Shown in pieces: positions 33,510-45,809 of a stretch of 47,500 nt of DNA. A program made the position numbers and the translations under genes. The stretch covers positions 819,085-866,584 of the forward strand of contig CAJNDS010000224.1 in NCBI GenBank assembly GCA_905221605.1. The letters are read 5' to 3'. The DNA comes from Symbiodinium natans. Taxonomy: Eukaryota > Sar > Dinophyceae > Suessiales > Symbiodiniaceae. The notes beneath the pieces were generated by a model. That model was not told the DNA's origin. It ran no database searches and was given only the letters and a program-made list of their open reading frames with translations. Each line of letters opens with the position of its first letter. Positions within the stretch are counted from its first letter, which is position 1.

Positions 33510-36122
33510 TCATGAAATAGCTCCAGAGCTGCGCGCAACAGTCATCTCAGCAGTTCTTCTTAAGCTGAGCGTCTCGAAGAGGAAGCAGACTTCATCACAA
33601 AGTGGAGCATCACAAGTGCCGAGTGCGAAAGCCTTGACGGTGCTCTGCTTGTAGCTTGCTACCTTTTGGAAGAGCGGGTCATTCATCAGGGCCTCCGCAT
33701 ACTTCTGGAAGGGGCCACTATCGGCCAAGGGGGCGATGGTCTCCTGAAAGCGCTTCGTCTCCTCCTCCGTCAGTGTGTGCCCCCGGAAGAGCGTCCAGGA
33801 CGTGGGGCGGATCAGGTTGCCCTGGAACTCCTCTGACTCTCTCTGACTCTCTCAGGCTCTCTGACTCTGACTCACACAACTTTTTTCCTCACGCCCTCAC
33901 GCCCTCACAGGGCCTAAGCTTTCTTCCCACATGCTCTGCTACCCGCTAGACCGCTAGAAGCTGACGCTGCTATATATTCACGGTCACGGAGAAGCCCTTG
34001 GCCCTTAGCTAACCCTTCGCTCTCAATGTCACGTCCCCCGAAAGCATGCTCCTCCGCAAACAGAACGATGGCCGCTGGAAGCAGTTCCGAAGCCTCTGAG
34101 AGCTTCATCGCGAGCGTCGGAGATGCGAAGCTGTCCGCACTGGCCGTCACCGGATCAGCATCCGCCCGACCAAAAAAGATGAACTTGGAGATGTCGATGA
34201 GGGGCTTGGACTGCGCAACCTTGCACAGATACTCCAAGTCCCTGGGTTGGGTGCCAGTGGTGTTGAAGGAGCCAGTGTACATCACCACGTGGGCGCTCTT
34301 GCACAGCCTTTCAAAGGCTGAGGGGTAGCGTGTCTCCACCGTAGAGAACCTCAACAGGACTGCTTTTGGAGTCTTCTGCAGTCAAAGGTGCTCCAAAGGC
34401 TCAAGGATTACAAGCAATTCGAGTGCCAATTGTCGTTTAGCTGATGCTCTCGTTGGGTAGACAACACTTGATCGGGCGCTGGCCGGGCGCCTAGGAGTCG
34501 AAGTTCAAAGAGAAATGCTTGGGCGCTGCGGCGAAAGCTTGGAAAGATGAGACATGACGAGGCGCACATCGCCCAGTTGACCTCGCCCCGGCGCAATGAT
34601 GTAGAAATCCACGTCGCTCTCGCCACTGGCTACTTGATTGATCTCCTGCACAGATAAGCTTGAGACGTGCAACATGGCACAGCAAGCAGAAGGGCTGCGT
34701 GAGGTGAGATGCTGTCTGTTTGTCTTCATCTCCTCCGCTAATGCTGCCAGGGAGGACGCTCTGCAGCTCAACACAGATTCGGCAAGTGGGCGAACCTTTG
34801 AAGACAAGGCTAAGGCTAAGCCGGCTGAGCTAGTCCTGGTGTGATGAATCCATGAATCTTGCCCATATTGAGTGTTACTTGACCTTGCAGACGATGTTGT
34901 TGGCTGCGGCTGGGAAACCGTCGCATCGCACTTGGCGATGTCTGGGCAGATGATCTGGAAGTCTCGACAAGGCTCGAGGCCCAGCATGAGCCGAGCCATG
35001 AGCAACCTGGAAATCACGATCACGGCTTGGTGGCAGCCCATTGAGGGCAGCCCGATACGTGTACGTTCTCCCCCCCCCCTCCCCTCCCCAAACAATCACC
35101 AGTGCCAGCAATGCGAGTCTTCAGACAACTGGATAGTCACGGAAGCCCCGGGCTACCGAAGCCGCGATCGTGCTGGCAAAGCCGCTTCTTCTCGAAGACA
35201 GTGCAGCCGTCTTTGTGCACGAAGTCTGCCGCACAGATGATCACGGGCCTAGTGCACACGGCGGCTGTCTCTAAAGTTTTCGGGGTATCACACAATGCCA
35301 GGCTTCTCTTTTCCATAAGCGAGGTGTTCTGGGCTGTGGCTGTCTAGTAGCGAGGTCTCTTACAGGATTCAACTGTGTCTACTGTGTCTGTACTAGAGTC
35401 TTTACAGCGACTGCTGTGCTCGCAGCGAGGTTGTCTGCTTCTTCTTCTGCAAGCATGAATCGGCATGAGGGGCGGGTTGCTCCCGACCCCACACGCGCCC
35501 TCCAGTTCGCAGTCGGAGGAGAAGATGTCGGGATCTGCAGCGGAGTTCGTCGTTCTGTGGGCCTTGGACCCTTGCACATGACGCGAGCGCGGTGTTCGCT
35601 CGAACAGCTTCTTTTCAGCCCCCCCAAAAATCGGCCTTGAAACGCTGCCCTCAGCCTCAACACCGCGAACCCCCGAAGCCTCCCACGCCTCCCACCCCCC
35701 CCCCCCCCCCAGCCTGCAGCCCCTTACTCTCCCACTGTGATGGGGCTTGCCGGCCTTCTAGGCCTGGTCGTTTGCCGCACTTGGCGGTCAGTCTTCGGGG
35801 TTTTCGTTCGTTCGTTCTTTCCTCCTTTTTTTCCTTCCTTCCTTCTGTTTCTCTACATTCTTTCCTTCTCTATTTCCGTCTCTCTTTCCTTCGTTTCTTT
35901 CTTTCTGGGGGCATGGGGGCAAGCCCCCGGGCGTCATCGCCTGCCCCTGTGTTCGGGGCAGCTTGGTGAACTGACTGTGGCCATCACATGCAGCTCATTT
36001 GTCTTCCCCAACCCCCAATCCCCCCTTGCGAGGTACTTCCCCCTACCGAGTCCTTCGCTCTCTCTCTCTCTCTCCCTTCATCCCTTCCTCCCTTCCTTCC
36101 TTCCTGCATAGGCCGGTCTGTC

Positions 36123-36157
<35 letters not shown>

Positions 36158-36761
36158 TCCCAGCCTTGCTTTGGATCCTTTGAGGCCCAGCCGCTCCAAC
36201 TTCCATTCCCAGATCTGGGCTATGGCCATGAGGTCATCCACCTCTCTTCCAGGGATTAGGTAGTAGAAAGTCAAAAAGAGGCAATGTGAAGTCAGGGACG
36301 ACGTCTAGCTGAAATTCCAGAAAGCAAGTCTGTAGGAGCTAACTGAGCCACTGAGCCAACCCCCGCCTCGAAGTCCGAGTAGATGACCAGCGGAAGAAGG
36401 TCTGCGGGCTCTTTGCCTTCTTTGTCCTTGCCTTTGTTTGTTCCCCATCGGAAACTTCTGAGTTGCAAGAAGAAGGGTGCTATGCTGCTGCCTGCGACAT
36501 GCTTCTTTATCCCCGTGCATTCGTCCCCCCAGCTTTTCTCGAAGGGCGCTGCAGCCTAGGATCCACTGTCCACACCGCTGGGCAACCACTCTCCCAGGCG
36601 CATCTGGGTGACATCAAGCGTGCAAAGGAGCGAAGCGCAGGCTGCTTCAGAGTGCCCCCCCCCCCCCCCCCCCCCCCCCCTGCCTTGGCTAACATGTTCT
36701 GCACCTCAGCCAGGGCCTCGGGCGTCGGCTTGAAGAGGAGGTTCCCCCTCTCGGATTCCAT
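33510..36761 (-). CDS. Nucleoside-hydrolase-like protein, 8 exons, about 363 codons
   Basis: Inosine/uridine nucleoside hydrolases cut the N-glycosidic bond of ribonucleosides using a calcium bound by an N-terminal DxDxxxDD loop. Here exons 2 and 3 join to read LVIYSDFEVDDLMAIAQIW, which aligns with that loop but has Tyr in place of the first Asp. Later blocks are PVIICAADFVHKDGCTVFEK, FQIICPDIAKCD, DVDFYIIAPGRGQLGD, AHVVMYTGSFNTTGTQ, LIDISKFIFFG and a C-terminal helix-rich part with FQKYAEALMNDPLFQK. Exons: 36684-36761 (start MESERGNLLFKPTP), 36367-36426, 36165-36241, 35174-35248, 34925-35006, 34566-34645, 34031-34349, 33510-33830. They sum to 364 codons including TGA. Donors are GC except one GAG|GA-type candidate at 34031. 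The ends of exons 5 and 7 are the least certain. The family call is by motif and length (usual length 310-350). An inactive or divergent paralogue is possible. Confidence 0.6.
35984..36160. repeat. CT-rich tracts inside an intron
   Basis: Two (CT)n blocks near 36060-36110 and 36121-36158 lie between exon 3 and exon 4 of the nucleoside-hydrolase-like gene. Confidence 0.9.
36655..36680. repeat. 26-nt C-run (G-run on the coding strand) just after a GC donor
   Basis: On the coding strand the exon ends AAG|GCA and the G-run starts within four bases of the donor. Confidence 0.97.
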
Positions 36762-37889
36762 GGCGCAGGCGCAGGCGCAGGCTGCCCGGCTCCCTGCCCT
36801 GCATCTTAGCAAGGCTTGGCGCCTCTCTAAGCGTTGGAGCCTTCCGTGACGGAGAAAAAAACTAAAAGAACGAAAGGGGTGGGGTGGAGGAAAAGGGCTG
36901 GTGAGTTGCTGTTGCTGCCCTCTTGCATGGCCTCGCAGCTTCTTTGAGATCTGCCTTAAGTCTCGCACGCAAGGTGCACTTGCTGAATTACTTTGCGATT
37001 GTCCTCGGTGGGAACACCGAAAAGCTATCCGTAAGCCAGGATCTAAGCACAAATGAAGAAGCTCAGGCTTGATGGATCTTGATGGCACCGGCCCTGAGGC
37101 CCGGGAAGGACAGGAGACATGATAAGAGAATCGTTGCTCTGGACAGGAGGTTTAGCTTTCGTCTCAATCTCAGATCCCAGAAGCCTATGAGACCACTTTG
37201 GCACGTGGCGTGCGGCAAGGCAGGCTGAAGCCTGGCCTTGCCTGGCCCCGAAGTGAAACTCCGCTTCTCTCTCTCCTTCTCTGACTCCCTCTCTTCTCTC
37301 GGTCCCAAGAGCATCTTGGAGAGCACGGCACTCCGAGAGAGCCTCCGCACTCCGCAGTGCTCCCCGCAATGCTCTGAGAAATCTGTTTCTGAGGGCCTCT
37401 GGGGGGCCTCTGGGGGGCCTCTGAAGCTGGAGGGCCCCTAATCACTGTCGAGCACATCCTCGTCGATGCCTCGCGGATGGTGTTGCAAGCCTCCAGGCTT
37501 TCAACACGGGCGCAAAGTGACTCAAAAGTGACTCAAAAGTGACTCAAAAGTGACTCAAAGACTGCCCAGAAGCACATCAAGCCTTCGTTTCAAGCGAGTC
37601 TGTTGCCCTTAGAGACCAACGCTGCTAGCAAAGAAGTCTGCGCAGGAGCGCCTGCGCGCTTCAGTACATGAAATCCAACATCACTCCCGCCGGAGAGGCC
37701 GAACCCATGAAACCTTTTCCTTCCTTGAGAGGGCATTCCTTTTAAGAAAGGAAGAGCTAAGACAGCTAAGATAACCAGCGCACCTGAAGTCTGATTCGGG
37801 GCATCATGCAAGGCGAAGCACTGCATCCGCTGTGATGCTGAATTTGTTGGGCGAGACACGGGAGGCTCTCTCGCTCTCTCACTTAAGGG
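36762..37889. other. Intergenic stretch between the membrane-protein and nucleoside-hydrolase-like genes
   Basis: No exon is supported. A 12-bp tandem repeat CTCAAAAGTGA occurs about four times at 37510-37560. Immediately upstream of the ATG at 36761 is a short CTGCGC repeat. Confidence 0.5.
37510..37561. repeat. 12-bp tandem repeat (ACTCAAAAGTG)n
   Basis: Four to five copies of a short unit with one variant copy at each end. Confidence 0.9.
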
Positions 37890-38572
37890 CTAAGGCCGCG
37901 AAGGCATACGAGTACGGAACAGATTGAGGGCAAGCTGACCGAGTTTGCTTTCGTGTCTTTGCACACTGACACTCACAGAGAGATGCACTCCGCGGCAGCC
38001 TTTGCTCAGCTTGCCCACAACACAGGTGTTCTGAATGAAGTGCAGTCCGAGCAAGGTCCAAAAGACATTGATGGACTCACCGCACAAGTAGCCGTCGTCT
38101 GCTCGCTGGACTTGTAGGACTTGTACAATACCATAGATCCCTAAGCCGATCTGTGCGAGCATCACCACGGACTGGAGCACCAGAACCGCCGTCATGCCGC
38201 CCCCGTAGTGGAGCGCGCTCTCCTGGAACTCTGACCGGTGTGCGGCGGCGGACACCGAGTGCTGGCCCCCGGCGATGGAGTAGGTCTGCCGCGGAGAGGG
38301 GGAGATGCCAGAGAGATGCCAGGGAGAGAGAGAGAGAGAGCTCATATTGGGAAAGGTTGACAACGGGGGAATTGGGTTTGGGGGGTTGCTTTTGGGGGGT
38401 TCCTTTTGCAGAGTGTTCCTCTTTCTCTCTTCTTCTTCTCTTCCCCGGGTTTTTTGGACTGGAGACGGCGCGGGGGCCGGGTCCTGGGCATGCTCCTCCA
38501 TGATTTGCGCCACGGCGTGGTGGCTGACGGCAAGCCTCGGATTCGTCTTTTTGGTTCGGATAGGAGATGTGA

Positions 38573-38613
<41 letters not shown>

Positions 38614-39285
38614 AGGGAGGGAGGGAGGGAGGGAGAGGGAGGGAGGGAGGGAGGGAGGGAGGGAGAGAGAGAGAGAGAAGGAGCGGTGGAATTTGAGTTA
38701 GAGAGGAGTGGAGACTCTCAGAGTGTTGGGGAGACCGGAGGTACGAAGGGAATGCGAGCTGGATTCTCTCCTCCGAGACGCATCATCCCCTGCATCAGGT
38801 ACATGCCGATCACCAGCAGAACCGCCAAGAAGAAGTTGGAGATGCCAGCAAGCCAGAAGTACAGCGACAAGGGGGCTGTGCAGGACAATGGCACCTTCGT
38901 AGAGTACCAGGTGTAGCAGAACGCGAGGGTCAGCACGATGAGGATTAAGAGCAGCCCGATGCCCAGGATGAACATGGACTGCAGCAGGAATTCTCCAGAA
39001 ACACGAGTTGTCAGTGAAACGACTTGTGGAAAGAAGACAATATCAAGAACACATACTCATGAGTGTCGCAATTGCTGAAGGAGCAGTTAAGTTGAAAAGA
39101 ACGTCTCCTTGAAGACGCGGAGCTTTGAAGTTCCCCCCCCACCCCCCGCCCGCCCTCCCTCCACCCTCCCGTTTTGCGCCCGCGCCCTCGCGCCCTCGCG
39201 CCTGCTTGTGGTTCTCCATGACCGCCTTCTGGGCTGCGGTCCGGCCCACCGGCGTGTAGCCATAGGATCCATTGGACTTCAACAT
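37890..39285 (-). CDS. Four-pass membrane protein, 4 exons, 249 codons, family unknown
   Basis: Exons 39202-39285, 38767-38978, 38478-38535 and 37890-38285 sum to exactly 250 codons with TAG as stop. The N-terminus MLKSNGSYGYTPVGRTAAQK is soluble. Exon 2 carries two hydrophobic spans, FILGIGLLLILIVLTLAF and LYFWLAGISNFFLAVLLVIG. Exon 3 reads LAVSHHAVAQIMEEHAQD. Exon 4 has TAVLVLQSVVMLAQIGLGIY and a weaker fourth span, NVFWTLLGLHFIQNTCVVG. Donors are GC for exons 1 and 3 and apparently GA for exon 2. A possible extra donor after LSK would shorten exon 4. The layout is tetraspanin-like, but I see no CCG motif or large cysteine-rich loop, so I do not assign a family. It lies between the phosphatase and the nucleoside-hydrolase-like gene, all in one direction. 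Confidence 0.7.
38575..38680. repeat. (GA)n/(GGGA)n purine microsatellite in an intron
   Basis: GA and GGGA repeats between exons 2 and 3 of the four-pass membrane protein gene. Confidence 0.97.
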
Positions 39286-40048
39286 CAATGCATCAATGCA
39301 ATGCAAGACGTCCCAGTCTACCGAGTCCACTCTCTACTCTGCTCTGCAGAGCCAGACACTTCCTGACTCCACGCGAAGCATATTGAACAACCCTGACGCA
39401 GTCTTTCACCCTCGACCGTATTCAGACTGAATGCAAGAAGCCGGGGTCGACTTTTTGGCAAAGAGCCCCTCTTGGCACCTTTCACGTCGAGCTGGGCTGA
39501 CGCCCAGGAAGCCCGGAGGTGAGACCGTGTTGGACGTTCGAAGCACAAGCCGCAGAAAGCAAACAAAAGCAAAGCAACAGCTGCTCCCAAAACGAAGAAG
39601 AAGCAAAGCACCGGCAGCTGAGGTCTGATCTCTAGAGAGGGCCGGGACAGGGGTTTGAAGTACTTCGCGGGAGACATCCGCACTCACTAAATCCATGTCT
39701 ATGCGCTTTCCGCATGTCTTCCTTGAAGACAGGCGGCTCCTATTTTACGGGTGAGTTGGGCCCTCACCAATCTATGCCGGGCCTGGCACGGAAAAGGCAG
39801 CAAAAGGCGAAAGGCAAGGCATGTCTTGATACGTCGCTTGATGCCTGTTCGCCCAATTCTGGGGGGGGGGGGGGGGGATGTCATGTGAACATGTCTTTAA
39901 AACATGCCGGAAGAGCTCATCCTCGCCAAGTTTCCTTGCCCTTGGCACCTCGGCTTCTCGGCTTCGCCGCGTCCCCCCCCCCCCCCCCCCCCCCTAAGCC
40001 GTGAGGTTCTAGACCTGGGAGCATGGATTCTTGCTGCTTGCTGCCCAC
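39286..40048. other. Intergenic stretch after the phosphatase gene
   Basis: Contains two homopolymer runs (G at about 39861-39877, C at about 39973-39994) and no supported exon. It would hold the phosphatase 3' flank. Confidence 0.5.
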
Positions 40049-43000
40049 TCAAGCTTGGATGCCGACTGGCCGAGGGGGTGTCGGAGGTCTCTGCTGCATG
40101 ACCATGGGATCCCACATCGTGGTGGTGCGCTCGACAGGGTAGATCAACCTCAGCGGACGAAAAAAAAACATGCCCCTCTGAAGATGCGCTCCCAGGACGT
40201 CCTTTTCTGGCATAGTTAGGGGTGTGCTGCGATCACCGCGATCTGCGAATCTTGGGGCCGCTACTTTGGCACGATGGTCAGATCGCGCCGTACAAAAAGG
40301 AGCGCTCCCGCATTCTTATGGTGCCCACAGTAGTCCTGGCATTCAGCTGAGTCAGAACACGGAGAAGAAATCGGCCGTACCCGAAAGGTGGTGCCCGGCC
40401 GTGGCACTGAACACGGTGATCAGGCGGCCGTTGGCAAAGCGCTCAAAGCCGTCCTAAGCACATTGGAGGGGGCGCTATGAGTCCCCGGAGTCAAAAAGCG
40501 AATCGTCCAGGACTCCGGCCATGACGCACTCGTGTGCTCGGATGATCATCGACAAAGGCTTGTTCTTTTCCAGGAACTCCTTTGCTGCGATAGCTCGGGC
40601 ACTGCCTCACCCCAGTGCCGGCCACATGCCTCCACCCTGTCTGGGCCGAACTTCACAATGCGCCCAGTTCCATCAGGGTCGCGAGTCTCGTTGAGAGACA
40701 CTCCCGGAACCTGGCACAGGAAAGCGCGTCGGAGAGTACAAGCCCTGGCAGAGCCTGTAAGCTTGGCTGCTCCGCAGAGTCATTGTCTGACGGATCGCTC
40801 CACCTTATTTCTCGAGTAGCACAGCGCAACAAAACGCCCCTCACATAAAATCAAGTCCATCTGCCGCACTCACGTGCAGTCGCACGAGATAGGAGCTGTG
40901 CAGGAGGTCCGTAATCCGTTGTTCAAACGGCGTCTGAGGGATCTGGGCCACATGCAGAGGCCTCTCACAGCACCAAGATGCGGCTAGGGATGAAGGATTC
41001 CGAATGCAATGAATGCAACCCCACATGCCTCTGCATGGTTCGCACTTCTGCCACATTGTTCACGGAGCCTCCGATGCCTGCTCAGGATGTACCAGTAGCG
41101 CAGTATTGGTCAAACACGGAGAGGATTTCTTGGGTGGCAGTGCATTTCAGTGCGCACATGTTTCGGCTGCTTCGGTGCTTTGCCTCCATGAAGGCAAAGG
41201 ATCCGATCTTCAATCACGGCCCCAACTGGAAGCCACTCGAAAGCCTGCAATGACAAGGCGCGCTCGTGCTCGCAAGGAAATGTATGCATCCCCTCTATCC
41301 GACTCCCCCCTCTCAAGTTTGGCTGGCACGGCTCTGTTGAACTTGTTCCAGCAGGACTCGGGATCCTCGGGCTCCTTGGAATTTTGGCGGCTTTGGCGGC
41401 GATGAAGCGCCATGCAATGCAAAGAGACATCTCACCCAGGCTTCACTGACTTCTCCCCCGGAAAACACAGAAGGGGGTCCTCGTTCAGGCGACGCCGGCA
41501 CTCATCGCGGAAGCCGTAGATTGCGTTAATGGTTGGGTCCTTCGGATCGTCTGCTGCTGCAGATACTGTTTGCAGCGATTCTGCCATAAGCGCCTCATGG
41601 TTCCCCCGGATCAGATGTATCTGGTTGGGATACTTCACCTCTCCGACTGCACCGCGTTTGAAGGGTGCTGAACTCTTTGCTTGTTGTACCTTTTTTCAAT
41701 CCTCAAGTGATCTCGCCTTCAGTGAGAACAGAAGACAAACGGTCTCCAGCGAGAAGGCGCCGCGATCCTCGGTTGACTTGAATGACTTGACAGAGCAGAC
41801 AACAGAAGGGTCTCTGAACGGTGATCAGCACACCGCATGTGGGCAACATAATGCGACAGAATGCAACGTGGTGCAGCATGTTTGGTGCTGGGGACTGGGG
41901 AGCCGACTACGAAATCGCCCAGGAAGAGATAGTCCATTGAGTCCTCAGCACGTAGAAGAGTGCACCCTCCAGTGGCCCTGTCTAGTATGCCTCAGTATGC
42001 CTCAGTATGCCTCAGTATGCCTGAGCAACCAGCAATGTCACCGTTGTCACCATCCCAGGGGGCCTTGTACCTGAGTTTAAGAAGAAAACTCAGAAAACTC
42101 ACTCGGCTCTGCCCTCATGCCCTCATCTCAAAGAAGGTCGAGTCTCGGGCCTGGAAAACAGGCGCATGAGGTCTAAGAACTGCCCATGGATGTCGCCATA
42201 GACCTCTGCAGCCACTGGAGTGGGGCTAAAGGACGGGAGAAGTGCCACACGTGAAAACTGCTGACTTAACCTAACTTTACACTTTACATGGCTTCTCTTT
42301 TTGTTTCACTTGGTCCTTTTTCGTGCGAGCGAGAAGGAGGGAAGGAGGGAGGGAGGGAGGGAGAGGCAGGGAGGGGAGGGGAGGGGAGGGAGGGAGGGAG
42401 AGCAAAAGACGACGCTCCCAGAGCTCCGAAGCAGCCTTGATAGGAGCCCGCAGTCGCAGCACCATCTCTTGGGACCTCAGCACCTGGGACAAAAAGAGGG
42501 CTGAAGATTCCGGGGCAGCTTAGGCAACTGGAGTTTTAATTGGCGACTTCAAAAAAGAAAAGAGCACACCCCAAAAAAAGAAGCATGGAACGAGAGCCAC
42601 CTCCAAAGTCAGGTCGCAGAGCCGACTCACCTGAACACACACCCCGCGGAAACCAGGTACAAGGCCCGCGGCCATTGCCAATGCACGTGCGCTACTCTGC
42701 ACACCATGTGCGGTTCGAACTTTTTTCTCCCTTACGGCTACCCCGACTAGCCCTCCCCCCTCCGCCTCCGCAGCATTCAGGAAGAAGCTGTTTGGGTTTG
42801 CATCTGGCTGCCACGTAGTTGGCCTCAGAAACTGTCCGAGAATCAGGCTCGAGGCAGAGGGCAAAAGACTCTGCCAAGCACTGACTGTACCTCCACGTAC
42901 CGTATAGACGAGAAAGCTGCACTTTTTCCTGTGCTTCGTCAGTTCCTGTGCATTGTTCCGCCGTTTTTGGGATAATCCCCTCGTACATGGGGACCAAATT

Positions 43001-44108
43001 TATCCCGGCCAATCGGGCAGTGCCTTGGGATATGGTCCAAAGTTCAAATAAAGCATCTGGATCCACGGACATATGAGCTCACAGAGGCAAAGCATGGACC
43101 CCCTCAAAAACAATGACAAGCACCGGCCCCGTTTTAGTGGCAGCATCCAAGCGCTTCCCTGTATGCTCGGGATGCAGCTGTGCATGAGTAAATATTAAAA
43201 CGTGTTTGTTGCTGGTTTTGTTTTTGGGCGCTTGTTTTTGGGCGCTCCTCTCCATAGACAGCGCAGAGAGCTCTCAGCAACTGATTTGTTTCAATTCTGG
43301 ATAGAAAGATGCACACGGACAACTATTGGCATCCATTGTACGTGGACACTTCGCCAACATGTTCTTACACTCCTAACCGGCCCCGAACACTTTGCATTCC
43401 TAGTGCACAGTCTAAACAGCTGCTAAAAGGGTCATTGGTCGACATTGGTCCACTCTAAACATTTCCCGCAACAGAGAAACATTCTTTCCTACTCTTCGAG
43501 TCGCAGCAGAGAGCTACCCACGGCTACCCACAGCTACCCACCAGGCCACTTTCTGCAGCTGAGCCCACGCTGATCGAAAATGCGTCCATCCGGCCTTCAC
43601 CTTCGTCTTCGTCTTCGGGTGCAAAAGCTGTGAAACTTGATGGTCCTAGTTGGCCCATGCTGCTGCGCCCGATGTCTCTCAGGTTGAGATCAGTGTGCAG
43701 GGGAAATTCGTGTGTCTCGGAAACTTTCACCTTACAATTCAGTTCCCTTCCTACTGGAAAGGTCTTGAGAAGTCTTTTCTTTTGGTGCTGCGAGACTCGA
43801 GTCTCAAGCGAGACAGGACGGGGGGGCAATGCTTTTGCTTGACTTCGCCGGGTAGATGCGCGTTGGGCAATGTGAGTTAGGAGTCGGTGGCAGATACGCT
43901 CGCAGCAAGCGGTTAATCCTCCATGCTGCAAGCCAACACGTCACGAGCCCCTCCCCTTTCCCCGAAGTGATTTAGTACTGGTTCTTCCCAAAAGTGAAGC
44001 TGCGAAGCTGCCTACTCTGGGCCTACTGGGCCTACACTGGCATGGCATGGCAGGGGAAGGGAGGGAGGCAAGGGACCCGAAGCCCTGAGAAGAGACGAAG
44101 GCAGCGAA

Positions 44109-44140
<32 letters not shown>

Positions 44141-45777
44141 AAGTTGTTGAATAGAGCAGGGCCTGAGAAAAGGAGGTGTTTTTAAGTCAACAGTGAAGCC
44201 CTGGGCCCCCGACTGCAGCAGTTCGTTGATAACGTGAGTGTGGATCCCCTCGTCTCCCTGTAACAGCCCCGCAAGTGCAAAACGGGTGCCAGGTCTGCTC
44301 TTACACTAAAACGGTCAAGCATGCGTAGGCCACAGGTTTGCTGGCGATGTTCGCCATCACGTTGGAGGAGTGGATCTTCCGACCTCGACACCGATTTTGC
44401 ACAGATCCCGGGTACCCTTTACACCTATACGCACCGAACAAGTCGCAGAAAGGCTTGCTAAGGGTACCCGCCCTCTTCTGCGAGGGACTCGATATTAACC
44501 TGTGGCAGCAGGGAGGGTCCCTGATGCACCCTGTCAGCCAAAGCTCCCCCACCTTTTCGACCAAGTGCGTGAAATCTTTTTCATGGCTGACGTACACCTG
44601 GCAATGTAGGGAGTGTACCTTGGACCCTTAAGGTTGTACCCTTGGATTTTGGGAATCCTTTTTCAAGGTCCTCAAGGTAGAATAAGGGCCATATTGAGGG
44701 GAACCTTTAGGGGTACAACCTTAGGGTACGAGTCTTCATCCCTTGCGGCAAGGGCCCCGCCCACAGCCACCAGACTAGGCCAGAGAACGGGGTTGTCACA
44801 TGTTTCACTTTGAACAGCCTGCGGTGACACTTTGACGTCGCCAGGGGTTAGATCCACCTGGGCAGCGGCGAGCAGCAAAAGCGCAGGTATGAATCAGTTA
44901 CAGCCACTGCAAAACACAAATATTGAAAAGAAGAAACGCATCAACTTCTTAAAGATAGAGCTTAGGGTCTTCAGGGATAAGGCCGCGAGAGGATGTGTGC
45001 GGTCTGGGGCTGACTACGCCGCGGCTGGCCGGAGCTGTCGCCAAAGCTCCTTAGGCTTCGAACATTCGTTGAAGACTTCTTCCAGTCTTGGGCCTATGTG
45101 AGGGACGTTTTAGGGGCTTCAAACTTTGAGGAGCTCTCGTTTTGGAGCTCAGGTCCCAGGCGGCTCCGGGGCGGTGTTGCCGGTCGCGTCCCGTCCGAGG
45201 TGCCCTAAGCAAGCAAGGGCAAGGGAGCCTTCTTAAAGGCCTCATGAGAGCATCGCAAGACAGTCCCCACGACTCATCGACTCATCGCACAAAAACAGCT
45301 CAGTTTTGTCTTCACACTCTCGCTGCACGCACGAGAGCCAGGCAGGCCGCGTCTCCCGTGCTTTCGAGCTTCCTGCGGAGGAATTGAGCCGTCTCCTCTC
45401 TCTCTGAGGCCCACCCCCCCCTCCTTTTCCCCCGACTTCCCATCTCTCTCTCTTCCTGCCTTTCCTTCTGCCTCCTCTTCCTTTCCTCCCCCGTTTTTCC
45501 CGCGTCGACTTTCTGATCCCAGCCTGGGTAGTTCGGCGGTGCAAGGTCCAGCGTGCCTGCTGGAGCCGTTGCAGCCTCCGAAAAGCAGACTACATCCGAC
45601 CAAATTCTTTCTACCAGAGGCTAAGCAAAAGCTGCCTCCAAGCTAGTTTCCGTGGCTTCTGCCTGTGCCCAAGACTCTCACCCAAAGATGATGGTTTTCA
45701 TATAGCAAGGAGCAGAGGGGAGAGGGTGAACCAGAATCTCAAGAGACTCGAATAAGAGCAGGAGAGGTAGCAGTGGT

Positions 45778-45809
<32 letters not shown>

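Noticed and set aside
33633-33662. A 30-nt intron GTAGCAAGC...AAG in the last exon of the nucleoside-hydrolase-like gene
   Set aside because: It is a multiple of three without stops and shorter than any other intron here, so it is more likely coding.
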